Source of the DNA: Archilochus colubris
Taxonomy: Eukaryota; Chordata; Aves; Apodiformes; Trochilidae
DNA: 64,000 nt
Assembly (NCBI GenBank): GCA_023079485.1
Contig: CM041083.1
Span: 57,189,847 to 57,253,846 of the forward strand
Direction of reading: 5' to 3'
Shown here: piece by piece, positions 1-18,400 of the stretch
How positions within the stretch are numbered: position 1 is the stretch's first letter
How the letters are laid out: every line of letters begins with the position of its first letter
The notes under the pieces: generated by a model
The model's database searches: none
The model's input: only the letters and a program-made list of their open reading frames with translations
Told to the model about the DNA's origin: nothing
Position numbers and translations under genes: made by a program

Positions 1-161
1 GGATACTTTAATGATCTTTCTGGCTTCCATATTGAAGATTACAAATTCAAAATTTTAAATGTTAAAGCTTGAAAGAATTATTTCCACTTGTCAAGGGTGG
101 ATTCATTAAGTATAACCTCATGTTCTGAACCTTTGGTTGAATGTAGCGAAACTTCTCATGA

Positions 162-5167
<5,006 letters not shown>

Positions 5168-8100
5168 ACCCTTGGCTTGTTCTCTCTAAATGGGCAATTT
5201 TATTTTTTTTTTTGAATGTACATGTATTTTATTTAAGTCACTTAAAATCTGTTATCTTGATTTAAATGTAATTCATACTTGTTCTGATAAGCGTTTTACC
5301 TATTTTCTCCTTTCCTGCTCAGAGATGTGAAAACTCCTACACACAGGAGAGAGAGATGATGGACTACCAAAAGAGTGGGCTAGGAGGGAGGGCAAATTTG
5401 AGAGGAAGGATTGGTGGTGCTCTAAGGATGATTGGTTAAGTCTGTTCGTTGGAAATTCTGATCTGCTGCCTTGTGGTTTGCAAAGAAATACTTATCCTCT
5501 CAGTTCTGGCCCTGTTCAGAACTTCAGCTGGAGCCCATAACAGATCTTGGCACTGAAAAGCTTAAATCCAGTATTAGTATTTCAGTGATAACACAGTTTG
5601 TGACCAGTTTCTGGTGAGACTGACAGGGATGGCAAATGCCTTTTCACTTTCTTTGGTGCCACAGCTGGAGACTGACCTGTACCTGAACCAGCTGCTGCAG
5701 TGCTGGCTTGGCTCTGCCCCACTGCAGTGATTACCCCACAGGCAGACTCAGGCTGGTGTGCTTTTTTCCCTCCCTGTCCACTTTCTGGTCTTAGGTCTGT
5801 GCTTGAGCCTACAGCTGCAAGTGGCAGTAACTTGGGCTGCTTCAGCTTCCTTTTGTTAACTTTGGGACACCTTCCTTTCCAAGTTTCAAAAGACTTTTAA
5901 GTATCTGCTCTCTGATAGTAAAGCGATTTTAAGAGCTTTTGCATTTTCAGTTTCTAAGTGGAGACTGATCTCTGTCAGGCTTCCAATCGATCCTACATGC
6001 TGCTTTTTAAAATTTAAACTGTGTCTTACAGTGGTATGCAACCTGGTTTTGCTGTTCCCTAGGAGAGAATGTATTTCTTACAGCCTTCAGTAATGCACTC
6101 TACATTCAAAGTAAGCATGCAAAATGGACGCTGACTTTGAAAGAAAAATTAATGACAACAAAACTAGAGTACCCTGGCTTTTTATTCTTTAACTCAAGCC
6201 CTGAAAGCCAAATTGGGGGTGGCAGACAGTTTGCATCAAGCAAAACAATTTTGGTGGTGCAGGTGGAAAGTTCCACTGAATTGCTGAAATTTCAGGTAAT
6301 GTGAGATTGGAGACGCTGGGTAGCAATATGCTCCAAAGATTTGAGCTGAAAATTGACTATTTTTGCACAAGGAAAACATCTTTTCATGTTTTTCCGCAAA
6401 CTGGCACTTTATGGAACTGCTATATGTTGTTTTAAAATAAGAATGCTTTCCTTTCTCTGCAGCCAAAGAAAACATTTTTTTAACTTATGGTTCCCCACCC
6501 CAGACATTTTAGAAGACATAATATAATGAATATTTTTCAAATTTTAATTATTAAAGGCTCTGTTTTTAAAGGTGGTGTTTTTAAAAGCATACAATTAACA
6601 AAATATATTCTATTCATTTTGGGATATCACTTGCCTTCCTACCATGATTGTCAGGTAAACAAACTTTTGGTGATTCAAGTTTTCTTGATGTTTTTTTTCT
6701 TTCCCTTTCCTTTTTTCCCCTTAAATCATGTACTATGTACAAGTACCTATATTGAAATTCACTGCAGTATCTTTCATACTTTTAAAAGCATGTCTGCAAA
6801 CTAGAGGATGTGTTATGACCTAGCCTGCACAACTTCATGCTTGAAGTCAGTCTGACATCCTCAGGAGTGGTCATAGATGCTCGTGGTCTGCTTGTGCTCC
6901 TGTTTCAAACTGAATGTCCAACACTAGTGAAGGCTGTGTATTTGAACAGATGACTTTACTTGAAATGAGCAAGTTCATCTGACAGTCCTGCTGTTTTGCT
7001 GGAAGAAAAAGATAAAAGTTTTGCAGGAAGTCAGTTTGGCTTTATCAGGAGAGCGGGCCTGTGTGAGAAGTATTTAGCATCATTTGATAATGAAATGTGG
7101 GGATGGAAATATGCCCAATTTGCCTTCACCTCTTTATCTTAATGTTCAGCTAGAACTGAACTTGGTGTTAAATGTGTGTAGCAACTCTCGTGCTCCAGGG
7201 ATTTCCATCTACTGTTTAAAACTATAAACAAGCCCAGGCAACTGTAAGTTCTCCATCTTACTATTGGCAGATAGTAATATTATTATTAATATTATTATTT
7301 AGTTCTGCATTATTGAATTTGTTCATGTTTTGTTGGTTATAACTGTGATGTTTTTTTCTTTTAAAGCTGGCTAGGTGTCAGTTTTCCTAATTTTCCTGCA
7401 TTAAGCAGGAGCAGTTTAAATGGATCGGATGATGTTATCCACAGAATACACTTTTTGTTTCCAGATATTATTTCCTCTCTGTCTTCCTTTTTCTTAACTT
7501 ACAAAGCAAACTTGTGTGCAAAGCTATCTTACAATGGCCAGCTGAAGTAAAGTCTTCTTTATATTGCATGACTTCTCAAAATAAACAGCACTGCATGAAG
7601 AAAAAAAAATTAAAGGAAGGTTACTATGTTCCTTTAAAACAACTCACCTACATATCATAGGAATTTAAATGGGAGTGTTAAAGTGTATTATTTATTTTTC
7701 AGTGCTAGAATACTCTTCCATAACTTCTAAAAATGTCTTGCATTTTTATAGTGATTTCACCTTGGCACTGTCTGTATTACTTATTTTAACTTTGTTATGT
7801 TACTGACTTCAAAGAGGCTTTTGAGCATGTTTAAAGGACAGTGTTTCATTATATTAATTTTGGGAGTATAGATCTTTTGAACACCAAAGCAAGAAGTTTT
7901 CATTCTGTTCTATCAAAAACACAGAAGAGTATGGTCTGCCACTGAAAGAAGAGTTTAATGAACTGTTGAACTTTTTTTGTGATAAAAATATTTAATGATT
8001 ATTATAAAAATAAATGCTTAGACTTTATCTTTGGTCCCAATGAGCCTTGATGTTTTCTGTCACTGAGAAGCAGTAAAGAACGTGAGTTGAATTAATTGCA

Positions 8101-9300
8101 AAACTCTGAGGAAAACTCCCCTAAATGTGTGTGTGTTCTAAAATTTATAATATCTTATAGATATTAAAGAAGCTGGCAGAGCAGGGGAAGGGGATAGGGG
8201 AATTAAGTCTCTTTCATCCAGGCATATTTATACATTAGATTCCCTCAGCTGTGCTCGAGAGCTGTGTCAGCAGTGATGGATTTGCCTGCATACCTTATTC
8301 TGATAGAAGATTTTCTTGGGGTGTTTTCAGAGGTTACTAATGCTTTCCAGCAGTGATACCTTCCCTCTTGCCCATCCCCTACCTGGTAGACACCAGGAAG
8401 CAAATCATAGGGAAATGTTACTGCTGCCAGCAACAAAGTCTTCCTTTCCTTGCTATTTTGTGGTTTCTATAGTATTCTCACCACTTGCTACAATAAGGTT
8501 TTGAGGGAAGGAAAAAAAAAGCAAATCAAACTCATTTGATTCATTTCTAGAAGTATGGTGAAAATCACAGCTGGGATTGCTGTGCATGGGCTGAAAGGCA
8601 ATGGTGAAATGGTGACATGCTTGATAAAAATATGGTACGAGAACAAGCAGGTAGCTTCTGCTCCTCTCAGACCTAAAAATCTGGGTGTTGACGTGGCATG
8701 GCAAGGGTACGTTCATCTTTGTCTACTTTTACAAAAATGGCTCAAATAAAAATTAATTACTGTTTGAATGCTTCTCTACCACCTGTATTTCTTGCTTAAA
8801 GCTGCTACAGTTACTGTTTCCCTTTGTAGGAGGTATAAAAAGCTCAGTCAAGAACAGAAAAGCCAGAGGAGGCAAGTGGGGCAGACAGGGTGCCTGTGCC
8901 TCTTGTACAACTGTTGCAAGAAAATTCACTAGCAAAAAAATCCCATAAGTTTAAAAATAAAGGGCTAACACATGTCCTTTTTCATACCTGCTGGCTGTAG
9001 TTGTAACTGAACCAAAATGAAAGTGTGGACTAGGAGTTCTGGGACATGCAGGATATTTGCCAAGTTAGCAATGTGTCTGAGGCCATTTTAAGTCTCTGCT
9101 GAAGAATAAAAGCATTTAAATAGAAAGCTTGGGAAAGTCCAACTTCCTGCAGGGAAGTGTCTGTCTGGTTCTGGGTGGGTCAGCTGAGACTCAGGTTTGC
9201 ATTTGGCACTCATTGTTGGTATGACTCGGAGACAGCCACCACTTCTGAGGCTGCTACCTCTGAGCTCTATAGACTCTATCTTAAACAAATCTGTGCTCTC
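5168..9300 (+). other. NT5DC3 3' UTR and intergenic gap
   Basis: No coding exon seen. Plus-strand AATAAA hexamers at 7580-7585, 8009-8014 and 9105-9110 are candidate poly(A) signals for NT5DC3; which one is used cannot be told from sequence. The AATAAA at 5163-5168 overlaps the stop codon and is an unlikely signal. A short ATT-type microsatellite lies at about 7271-7300. No recognisable mobile element. Confidence 0.6.
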
Positions 9301-9324
9301 TTGGTTTTAAATTTGTAACAAGAT

Positions 9325-9330
9325 TTTATT
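9325..9330 (-). other. STAB2: STAB2 poly(A) signal
   Basis: Plus-strand TTTATT, that is AATAAA on the minus strand, 85 bp past the STAB2 stop codon. It predicts a short 3' UTR of roughly 100-115 nt. Confidence 0.6.
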
Positions 9331-9414
9331 CCCTGAAATGTATATGTACTGTTTTTTTCACAGCAAGTGTAAATAAGAATGTATTTTATAATTGACTAAT
9401 GCCAAATTCAGTAC

Positions 9415-9465
9415 TTAATTCTGATCATGAGGACCACTCATCACAAGCTGCTGTTCATCTGAATC
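9415..9465 (-). CDS. STAB2: STAB2 last coding exon: tail terminus
   Basis: Acceptor ttttacag, 16 codons then TAA (9415-9417), phase 0. Reads [16 protein letters not shown]. The acidic DSDEQQL start matches the DSEERQL segment of mammalian STAB2; the rest diverges. Confidence 0.88.
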   Translation of the reverse strand, partial: DSDEQQLVMSGPHDQN

Positions 9466-12400
9466 CTGTAAAACAGAAGAGGAAAAAAAAAATCAGAGTT
9501 GAACATTACATTAATAAATTAAACTCTTTTTGGCAAATTGGTCCATACAGATGACAGAGTTTGCACACTTGATACTTTTGCACCAAACAAGTCTCTTTAC
9601 TGGATGCAAAAAGTTTTATTTTGGTTTTAGACTCTGTATGTGCACAAGAGTCTTGCTAACTTGGACCATAAAGGCTATTCAGGTATTCTGGCTTTACACA
9701 TCTTTCTGTTCCTTGTTTCTCAGCCTCTTTGCCCTTGTGTTTTCTTTGCAGAGTTCTGGCATGACATGCAGCTGTGTTTGCAGCAAGGAGAAGGAAAGAC
9801 AAAACTGAAAGGCTTTTGAAGTATTTATAGACACATCACCAGCATCCAGCAGCATCTGATGTCAGATTTAATTCATCTGTCTTTGAAGGTAGACTTGAGA
9901 TACAGCTTTAGACCCCGGACCCAAATTCTAGCAGTGGTGAGACAAGAAAGGCAGGAACCTGAATGGTGTTTTCCCTGTTTTGGTTTTTTTTTTCCAATTA
10001 GACATTTTCCTTTCATGAAGTCATTCCCTCTTATGATAGTGTTAGTTGTATCTCAATCTTAAATCAAAAATGAAGACTCACTGAGAAAAGGTCGTAGGCA
10101 AGTTCTGATGGAGTCAGTGCAGAAGAACAACTTTCATATGAGGGGTTGGTGATATTTGAAGGCTGTGACTTGTCCAGCGATGTTACATCAGTGTCATCCT
10201 TTGACTACATAATCAGAGAATTATGATTATGAACTTGATTATGATTTTAGAGAAACTTAAAATACATGCTTCTCCTAACAGTGCAGTAAGTGTGGCACTT
10301 GAGCTTCACTACCGACTGGTGCAGTGTTGTGACTGAACTGGCTTCATCACCTCAGTCAGTGGCCCTGGGCTTGAACTGTGTCCTGGCTTGTTGTATTATT
10401 TTGGGTCAATTAACACTGAACACTGGTACCTAATTTATTTTTTTCCCTCTCACTTATTATTTTTAAACCCTTGGCAAAGAATGGGTGAAGAAGCATTGTC
10501 CTGACATTGTGCCTGGGAGAAAAGGTTCCTGGTTGGTCTTGAGCACTTTGCTTTTAACTATGTAATAAGGAATCATTTCTCCTGGCTTATGATAGGCTCC
10601 TGCTTTTGTTTCTAGAAGATGATTTGTATTATGCAGGGCCTAGAATAGGAAGAGATTTCTGGTTACTTCTAGGTAAGGTTTCTTTTGGATTGATTTGGCT
10701 GTATTTTGTGACTCTTGTCGTACCTTGTCTTTGAGTACCTTGGCTCATTTAGCATCATTATGATGCAATGTGAAGTTAGCACAGTTAAAAGAAAGCAAAT
10801 ACAAGAGTGTGTAAGTATAAAAATTTGCACTTTTCAAACCTGGCAATCATTTCAATTTCCTTGTCTATTGAACCTGGCCTTTTTCCTGTGAAATGTTTCA
10901 GTCTCTGGAGGAACAAAGCTATTAGCAGTGCCATGGAGGAGGGGATAGAGAGCAGGTGCCCTTTCAGTGGTTGTAATGACCTGCTTCTCTAAGAGAGTTT
11001 TCTGGTGGGGAAAAGACTTCTGCACTGGTGCTGTGCAGTTAAATAAGCTTTTGGCTACTCCTAGGTGTTGGAAGTATCTGTGAGCAGGAGCCCATTGGGC
11101 ACCCGAGAGGAAAGGGGTCTGGGGGAGCAGAACTTGGCTCGTTCCCAAGACAAGTGTGTGAGCCTTCCCCTCTTTCACCATGTCTTAGCCTGAATGGCTC
11201 AAGTGGGAAGGTATTAGTAAAGTTTCTACCTTAATAAAATGCAAGGAGAAATAGAGAGTTTGGGAGGTGTGGTGGGTTTGGGCTAGAGCTGCCCCCCTGC
11301 TTTGTGTTCTTGTCTGCCACCTACCTTGAAGTGCTGGAAGACTGTGTTTCTCTTCCTGAACCTGAGGTAAGAATATCCAATAAAAGCCACAATTCCAGTA
11401 ACCAGGCAGATGCCAAAGAATATTCCTGTTCCAGCACTGGCATGGGGAGGAGGCTGGCAGAAAGAAAGAGAGGGAGTGAGCTACAGGGTGGGCACCTTCA
11501 GCATTTGAGCACATGCATTGTCCCTTTGAGATATGCACTTGTCCTGAAATGCTTTTGTGGTCTATTTTCCTGGTATATAATTCTAGAGATAGTTAAATGT
11601 GGCCTTTGTAATTTTTTTTCCAGGGTACTGGACACTGGCTGTAATACAGCTTCATCTTGTTTGGTTTTGAAATTACAGAGCATGCCTAAGTGATCTTTTC
11701 AGGTCAGGTCTTCCACAGTAGCAATGGAGACTGTGATAAGGCTGAAACCTCACTGGCCTGAGGAGGAGAAGTGGTTACCAAATTCCCTTAAACAGCTTTT
11801 GAAACCTGTGCTACAAACCCTATAGAGGGCTCTGCATGGGTTCAAGCTTATTCCCCCTTTCTTTGTGCTCTGGGAAGGTCTTGGGTTTTGCCAGCTCTTG
11901 GCTGCCATACCATCCTCTGAGAATTTCTGACCAGGGTTCAAACCAAGCCACATCTGAGCTGACACCCATCATCTCCTTGCTGGTTAGAGGGCCTGCCAGC
12001 CCGTGCAGAGGGTGCATAGGGCTGGGTTCTGCCAGCAGCCCAACACTTGCCTTCTGCAGGACATCCTGCCCCCAAAATATGCAAAGCCTTTAGCATGAAA
12101 TCATTCTTCAGTCAAACAGGGTAAAGTGCCAATCCAAATAACTGTGTATATAATATTTTATAAATATTTTAATAAATATGTAGGCGAAGGACTGAAAATA
12201 TTTCACATGTGATCCAGATTTACTCTGAAGGTGAGAAACATCTCCAGGCTCTTTGATTTGCCTTCTGCAGTTCTGTGGCCTGGTAGACTGATAACATGAA
12301 GCTAACCTGAAGGCTTGGAGTGGTGATAAGTTTGAGGGATTCCAGAACATGCCACTACTCAGGCTGGAATCTCCCAAAGCACTGTGCAATTTGCTGGCAA

Positions 12401-15400
12401 TACAGGAGGTGAGGAAGAGTCTAGAAGTGGGCAGGAGACTCATACACCCTTACTCTTGCTTTGCCATGGGATGCCCTTGCTCCTGTGCCTCCTGCTTAGA
12501 AAACTAATTATTAAACTTACCCTGGAGAAGATAATCATGTCTTTGTCTTCTTAGATATGCTCTCAATTTTTTGGAAAACAAAGTAGTTTACATAGTGCAG
12601 CTGGACAGCTAAATATTCTAAAAACATTATAGCATGTGAAAGGTATTATCAAGGCTGTAATATCATGCTGTTGTAGACTGACAGAAATTGCCTATTATTT
12701 TGAATAATTTTTTCAGGCAGTAATTTATGCTTTTCATAGAATCATAGAATTAGCTGGGTTGGAAGGGACCTCAGAGATCATCTAGTCCAACCCTTGACCC
12801 ACCGGAGCAGTTGCTAGGCCATGGCACTGAGTGCCACATCCAGTCTTTTTTTTAAATGTCTCCAGGGAAGGAGAATCTACCACCTCACCGGGCAGTCCAT
12901 TCCATAGCCTAATCACCCTCTCTGTGAAGAAATTCTTTCTAATATCTAACCTAAACCTCCCCTGGCACAACTTAAGACTGTGTCCTCTTGTCTTGTTGAA
13001 GGTCGTCTGTGAAAAGAGTCCAGTTCCCACCTCGCTACAGCCTCCTTTCAGGTAGTTGTAGACAGCAATGAGGTCTCCCCTGAGCCTCCTCTTCTTCAGG
13101 CTGAACAGCCCCAGCTCTCTCAGCCTCTCCTCATAGGGCCTGTGCTCGAGTCCCTTCACCAGCCTGGTTGCCCTCCTTTGGACCTGTTCCAGGACCTCTA
13201 CATCCTTCTTAAACTGAGGGGCCCAGAACTGGACACAGTACTCGAGGTGTGGCCTAACCCAAGTGTGTAATTTTGTATTTGTGGGGATTGCAGGCTGCAA
13301 GGGATTTTTGTGAACAGAGATTGTGCAAACATATTTTTGAGCTTCTAGGAACAAGAAGGTTGGTTTGTGAAGGAGAAAGGCTTGTTCAGAACAAAAAGTT
13401 GAGAAATCAGGTATTGATAGGATTAAATTTGTGAACTAAGGAGGCAGCTGGTTAGCCACTTCTGAAACTAGAGGTGGGATGGTTGGGCTGTAAATATTAT
13501 GTGAGGTCCCTCCAGCACATGGAGAGAAGGATCTTACTCTGATCCTGGTGAATTACCCTGATGGAAGGGAAGTTTTTCAGATTAAATAAACTCAGCTTGA
13601 GCCTGTGTTAGGCTGTTACAGAGCACCCTGTGTTGAATAGAGCTGAGGAAACCAAACACTGCACATCTGAACACTTCATTAAGCAAAACATTTTGTACCA
13701 GAAAAAAAGGGTGCTTGCTGTGCATGTCTTCCAGGGGCAGTAGGGATCACTTTTGTGAAACATCCCAGTTGCACTGCAAATATTTTTCTTCCCTTTCACA
13801 CAAAATAGTAAACTTGGCTGTTGAGAAATAAAAAGTAATGTTTTGATTCCATCTGGAAGCATTGCAGCCACTAACTCAAATTGCCCTCAAGGAAAGGATG
13901 ACACACGTTTTTTTTTTTGAACTGTGGTGTTTTGCCTAGAGCTGTTTGCTTTGGTCTTTCTAGTGGGAGACTCAACTGGGTAACTCTCTAGTTCATGCAG
14001 GCAAAACCTTCAGATTTCTAAATTTTGAAACACCTTGTTGTTTTGGACAGGAATTAATGCAAAGCCAAGAGTAAAAAAAAAAAAAATCATTAGAAGCTTA
14101 AAAGACCTTTTTGGAAAAACTGAAATGAAGTTTTATAAAACCTCCATTATGAAATGGAGTTCTTATTTTATATGAATAAACTAAATGTGGGAAGAGTTTG
14201 TTCAGATAGAAACATTTTTTGCAAGCTTCACTGGCACCTTGTTTTCAACATCTAACTTTTTTTCCAAGTAAACTTTAAACCAAAACTGTATACATGGAAG
14301 GGGGATATATGAATGTCAGCAATGAATTTGGAATGATATAAACCACAGCCACCTCCCACTACCCCTCAGAAAATTCACTATGTACTTACAGGTGCTGGCG
14401 GAGCCTTTAAAGGCTCTGAAATGACATGGATTATCCCATTGGAAGCAATTATATCCCATTCAACAATAGCACTTCTGTCCACATATCTGATCTCACTCTG
14501 CCAGAAGAAAGAGCAATGAGAGCTGAGCTTTGACCCCTCCTCCTTTTTGGACTGAAGAAAACCTTGAGATTGTTTCTCTACCTCAGTTACTGATGCACAG
14601 AGAAGCATTTCATGGGGTTCTCACAGCTGCTGTCAGAGCTGAGGATGCCATTTGCACTGAGGATGCTGGATGGAGAGAGCTGGCACCTACCTGGAGCTGC
14701 TGCCTGCAGATTAGGTGGTGGCTTAGCATCAGTGAGCTGGAGCATGGTCCCACTTGGCAGCTCATCAGGATGTGAGAAGGCTGGAATCAATCAATTGCCA
14801 GCCTAAACTTCTCTAAACTCTGCTGATAATGGCAGTCCTTGGCTGCTCCAAGCTGATCCTGAGTCTCACCAACATTTTGGGAGGATGGGTTCATGGGTGT
14901 CTGCACTATTGTAAACTCTGCTTCAAACTGCATCCTAGCAAAATGGTTTCTCTTCAGTGAGCAGAACCAGGAGCTGCTGTCTGCTCTTGCTCCTGGCACA
15001 CCAGTGTGGAACACTGATGCTGGAGCACACAGTGACTTTCTGTGGCCAGGGAGGAAGGGGCTTAGCTGTGGTGACACTGCAGAGCAGGGTGGGAGTCACA
15101 CCATGTCCTCCTCCCTGTCCCTCAGCTCATTGCTGCCCTGTCAGGGTCCCGGAGACAGTTTGTGGGCTCTGACCTGGTGTGCTGGGATGGATGGGTGCTT
15201 GGCTTCCTGAAGTATGCATGGAGAGAAACTGCCACCTCACCCTCCCACCCTGGCACCTTGCTGAGTGTTACTGCAGCCAGGGGAACCAGGGGCTTGCTCA
15301 GGTCCTCTAGGGAGGAAGGAAAAGCTACAAATTTCCAAACATCTTTGAAGGCAGGAAAAAGATTTATGTTAATGGGCTCAGAGCATCCTCTTGGTAGCTT

Positions 15401-18400
15401 TTTGAAGAAAGGACTATTTTTCTAGGGAGAAGCTCTTCCAGTTCTAATACCAGATCAAAGTGATTTAGAAGGGCTCGTAGCTAATGAGTGATACAGGTAA
15501 GCCCTTTGCTGGTGCACCTGATCTCTCAGGAGGGTTTACTTTATTAATGTAATTACTATGTTTGAAGTACCAGGTGATTTTAAAAATGTAAAACAAGTGC
15601 ATAGTAATTTTCACACTAAATGAGCTTCTCCTGAAAGGTGATGAGGGATGGAGCAAAAGCAACAGATGGGTCATTTGTGCACTGATCCATGAAAAGCTGT
15701 TCCCCAGCTGGCATGTTGGGCACTCATCTTCCTTTGGGTCCAGCATCATCCTTTGGAGTATGTTTTAACATCAAGGCCATAGGTTTCTTATTTTTCTATT
15801 CAGCTCTACCACATCACCCAAAGTTCCAGGCTCAGTCTTCAGGGGCTGCTGTCACAGCGTTCATTTGAAATGTTTGGCTGGTGAGTAGTTTCTTAATAAA
15901 AAATGAAAAACTGTATGCTTTTATAGGATAGTTCCCCTAAAATGTTAAAGGATACATTCCATTTTCAAAAAGGATATCAGGTTTTGCATTTTAAAAACAC
16001 TGAAATAGTAATTAAAAAAGCACACTATTGTTTTGTCTATTCTTCCTCTGAGCAAGGCTGTGCTGGTGACTCCTGCCTCTCCCATAAAGTTAACAAGAAA
16101 CTTTATAAAAGCCCATACTTTTCTTCAATGATAAGCTCCTGCTCTCATCTCTTCTCTTATCCCACTGCCATCTCCCATAGTTCTACCAGGCTGAGAAAAG
16201 GGTGAAATCAAGCCCAATATCCCCATCCTGACATTTCTGTTGGCCACCCAAACATCTTCCTTTGATTCCTGTAGGCCAGACCTTGGCTGTTTGCAAACTT
16301 GCAGTTTGCCAACTGCTATCTTGGAGCCTTCTGAAGCCAGCCTGTCCTTGCTGTCCCCTGTAACCTTACCAGATTTCTCACTGGACTAGCTTGTCACCTG
16401 TCCAGAGGGTAAGGGAGCAGAATGGAGGAAAAAGCAAGACGATGGGAGATTTATTGCAAGGGTACCTGTTCAGAGGTGGGGCCTTGATGTTCCTGTCCCT
16501 TGGTGTTTGTAATGAGGAGTTTTTCCCCCAGACGAGTTACAAGAGTGGTTCCATTGGTCAAGTCCTCATAAAACATGATGCTGGCATTAGATAAATGATA
16601 TTCAATGTCCCTCCCAGAAAGTGTCTGCAAACAAGAGCAAAATGCAAGGAATGTTAACTGAGCTCTTTAATCCTCCGGATTTACCAGTAGGCTAAGTAAG
16701 TGCCTGTGACCTTTTTCCCTCTTCACTACTAATGCTGCAGCAAGTGCAATGTGGGGCAAAGGCACCTGGGAAATCTGGAGGCAAACAGTGGGATTTTCCC
16801 TTCTGGATATCTTCTGTCTGCTGCCTGCAGCAGGTAGTACCTTGATTCTGGTGGGACAAAGGATTTTACTCTTTTGTGTGATGAGCCTCAAAGATAGACC
16901 AAAGAGCTTGAAGAAGGGAGCCAGGGCATAAAGCCATGTGAATTGTTTGAGATAATGTTTGGTTGAAGAAAAGAAGGAAGGAAAGAGAAAGGAAAGAGGA
17001 AAGAAGAGAGAAAGGCAGGGAAGGGAGGGAAAGGAAAGGAGGGAGGAAATGAAGGAAGGGATGGAGGAAAGAAGGGAGGGATAAAGGGAGAGAGGGAGAG
17101 GGGGGAAGGGAGGGAAGGAGAAGGGAAGGAAAGGGAGGGAAGAAGAAAGGAAAAGGAGGAAGAGGGAGGGAGAGGAAGAAAGGAAAAGAAAGGGGATAGA
17201 AAAGAAGGAGAAGAGAAAAGAAGGAGAGGAGGAAAGAAGGATGGAAGGGAGGGATAAAGACAGAAATTAGGCTGAGAACTGATGCTTTTAACATATTTTG
17301 GGGAAATACTGTTTTCTTCAAATAACTGCTTTTGATGTTAAAAAGCCAGAGAAGGCTTTGACTCAGTCAATCTCCTTTATAACCAGGTAACTAAAATCCC
17401 TGATGATAAATTCTCTGTAATAACTCAAAAGCTCAATAATCTTACACTCATAATTGTGGAATAGAAGTAGGAACAGTGAACTCGCCTCTTTCAGAAGTAC
17501 AGTTTAAATTACATGGAGTTACACAGAAGTCACAAGATCCTAACATTTTTTGTTTGTGAAAGCTGGGATACGAAAGTGCATAGAAGCTATTTTAAAAATG
17601 TTATTGAAATGAAGAAGGAAAAAAAAGAAAAAAAAAATCCCCACCTTGTTTTCCTTCAACCCACTATCATTTGGAGCAAAGAGAGTGGCATGCACTGACA
17701 GGTCTGTGAGGTACTGCAGGAACTCTCTTCCCTTCCTTGAGCTGTTGGAGTAAGCCATGATGTTCTAGGCAGAAACAAAATCCAGCTTTACTGAAGGGCA
17801 GTTGTATGCTCCTGTGTAAGGAGCAGAAAAGATGAGACTGTATAAATAACGACAAAGAAGCCTTCTGTTGTTAGCCATGAAGCAGCTCTGGCTTGACATT
17901 ACAAAAGAAGTTTGTATTCAAAGCCCAGTTCTAGCTGCTGATTTGATGAGTACATCTTAAGCTGACTCACAGGAGCTGGGCCCTTGTTGTCTGTGAGGCT
18001 GCTTAGACATACAATGCCTTTCTGAGTAGTAGCAAGAAAGAGACCCTTTAATGCTTTGCCTGTTTCCACAGCAGCAATTCAATGAAATTACAAAAAAAAA
18101 AGCACCCCACTCCTTGTGATGCTTAGAAAGCCAATGGCTCAGAATGTTTTTTAAGAAAAAGCTGCAATAACATTTAATTCCCAAATGAATCTCACAAAGC
18201 CAAAACTTCTTTGGAACAAATAATAAAAAAATCCACCCGTGACTAAGTTTTGACTTTGAAAGTGCAGGTTTGGACCACTCCACCTGGCTTTGCTGGTGTG
18301 GTAGTGGTGTTACCTGCGAGTAAAGCAAACCCTGAGATACAACCTGGTGGCAGAGCCTGCTTTGCTCTGCTCACCCAACTGAGTGCCTGGAGGCCGTGGG

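Noticed and set aside
12782..13354. 190-codon minus-strand open frame
   Set aside because: Most of it is the end of the CR1 reverse transcriptase, not a host gene.
16866..17321. 151-codon minus-strand open frame, Pro/Leu/Ser/Phe-rich
   Set aside because: It is only the translation of the polypurine tract; low complexity, no splice or conservation support.
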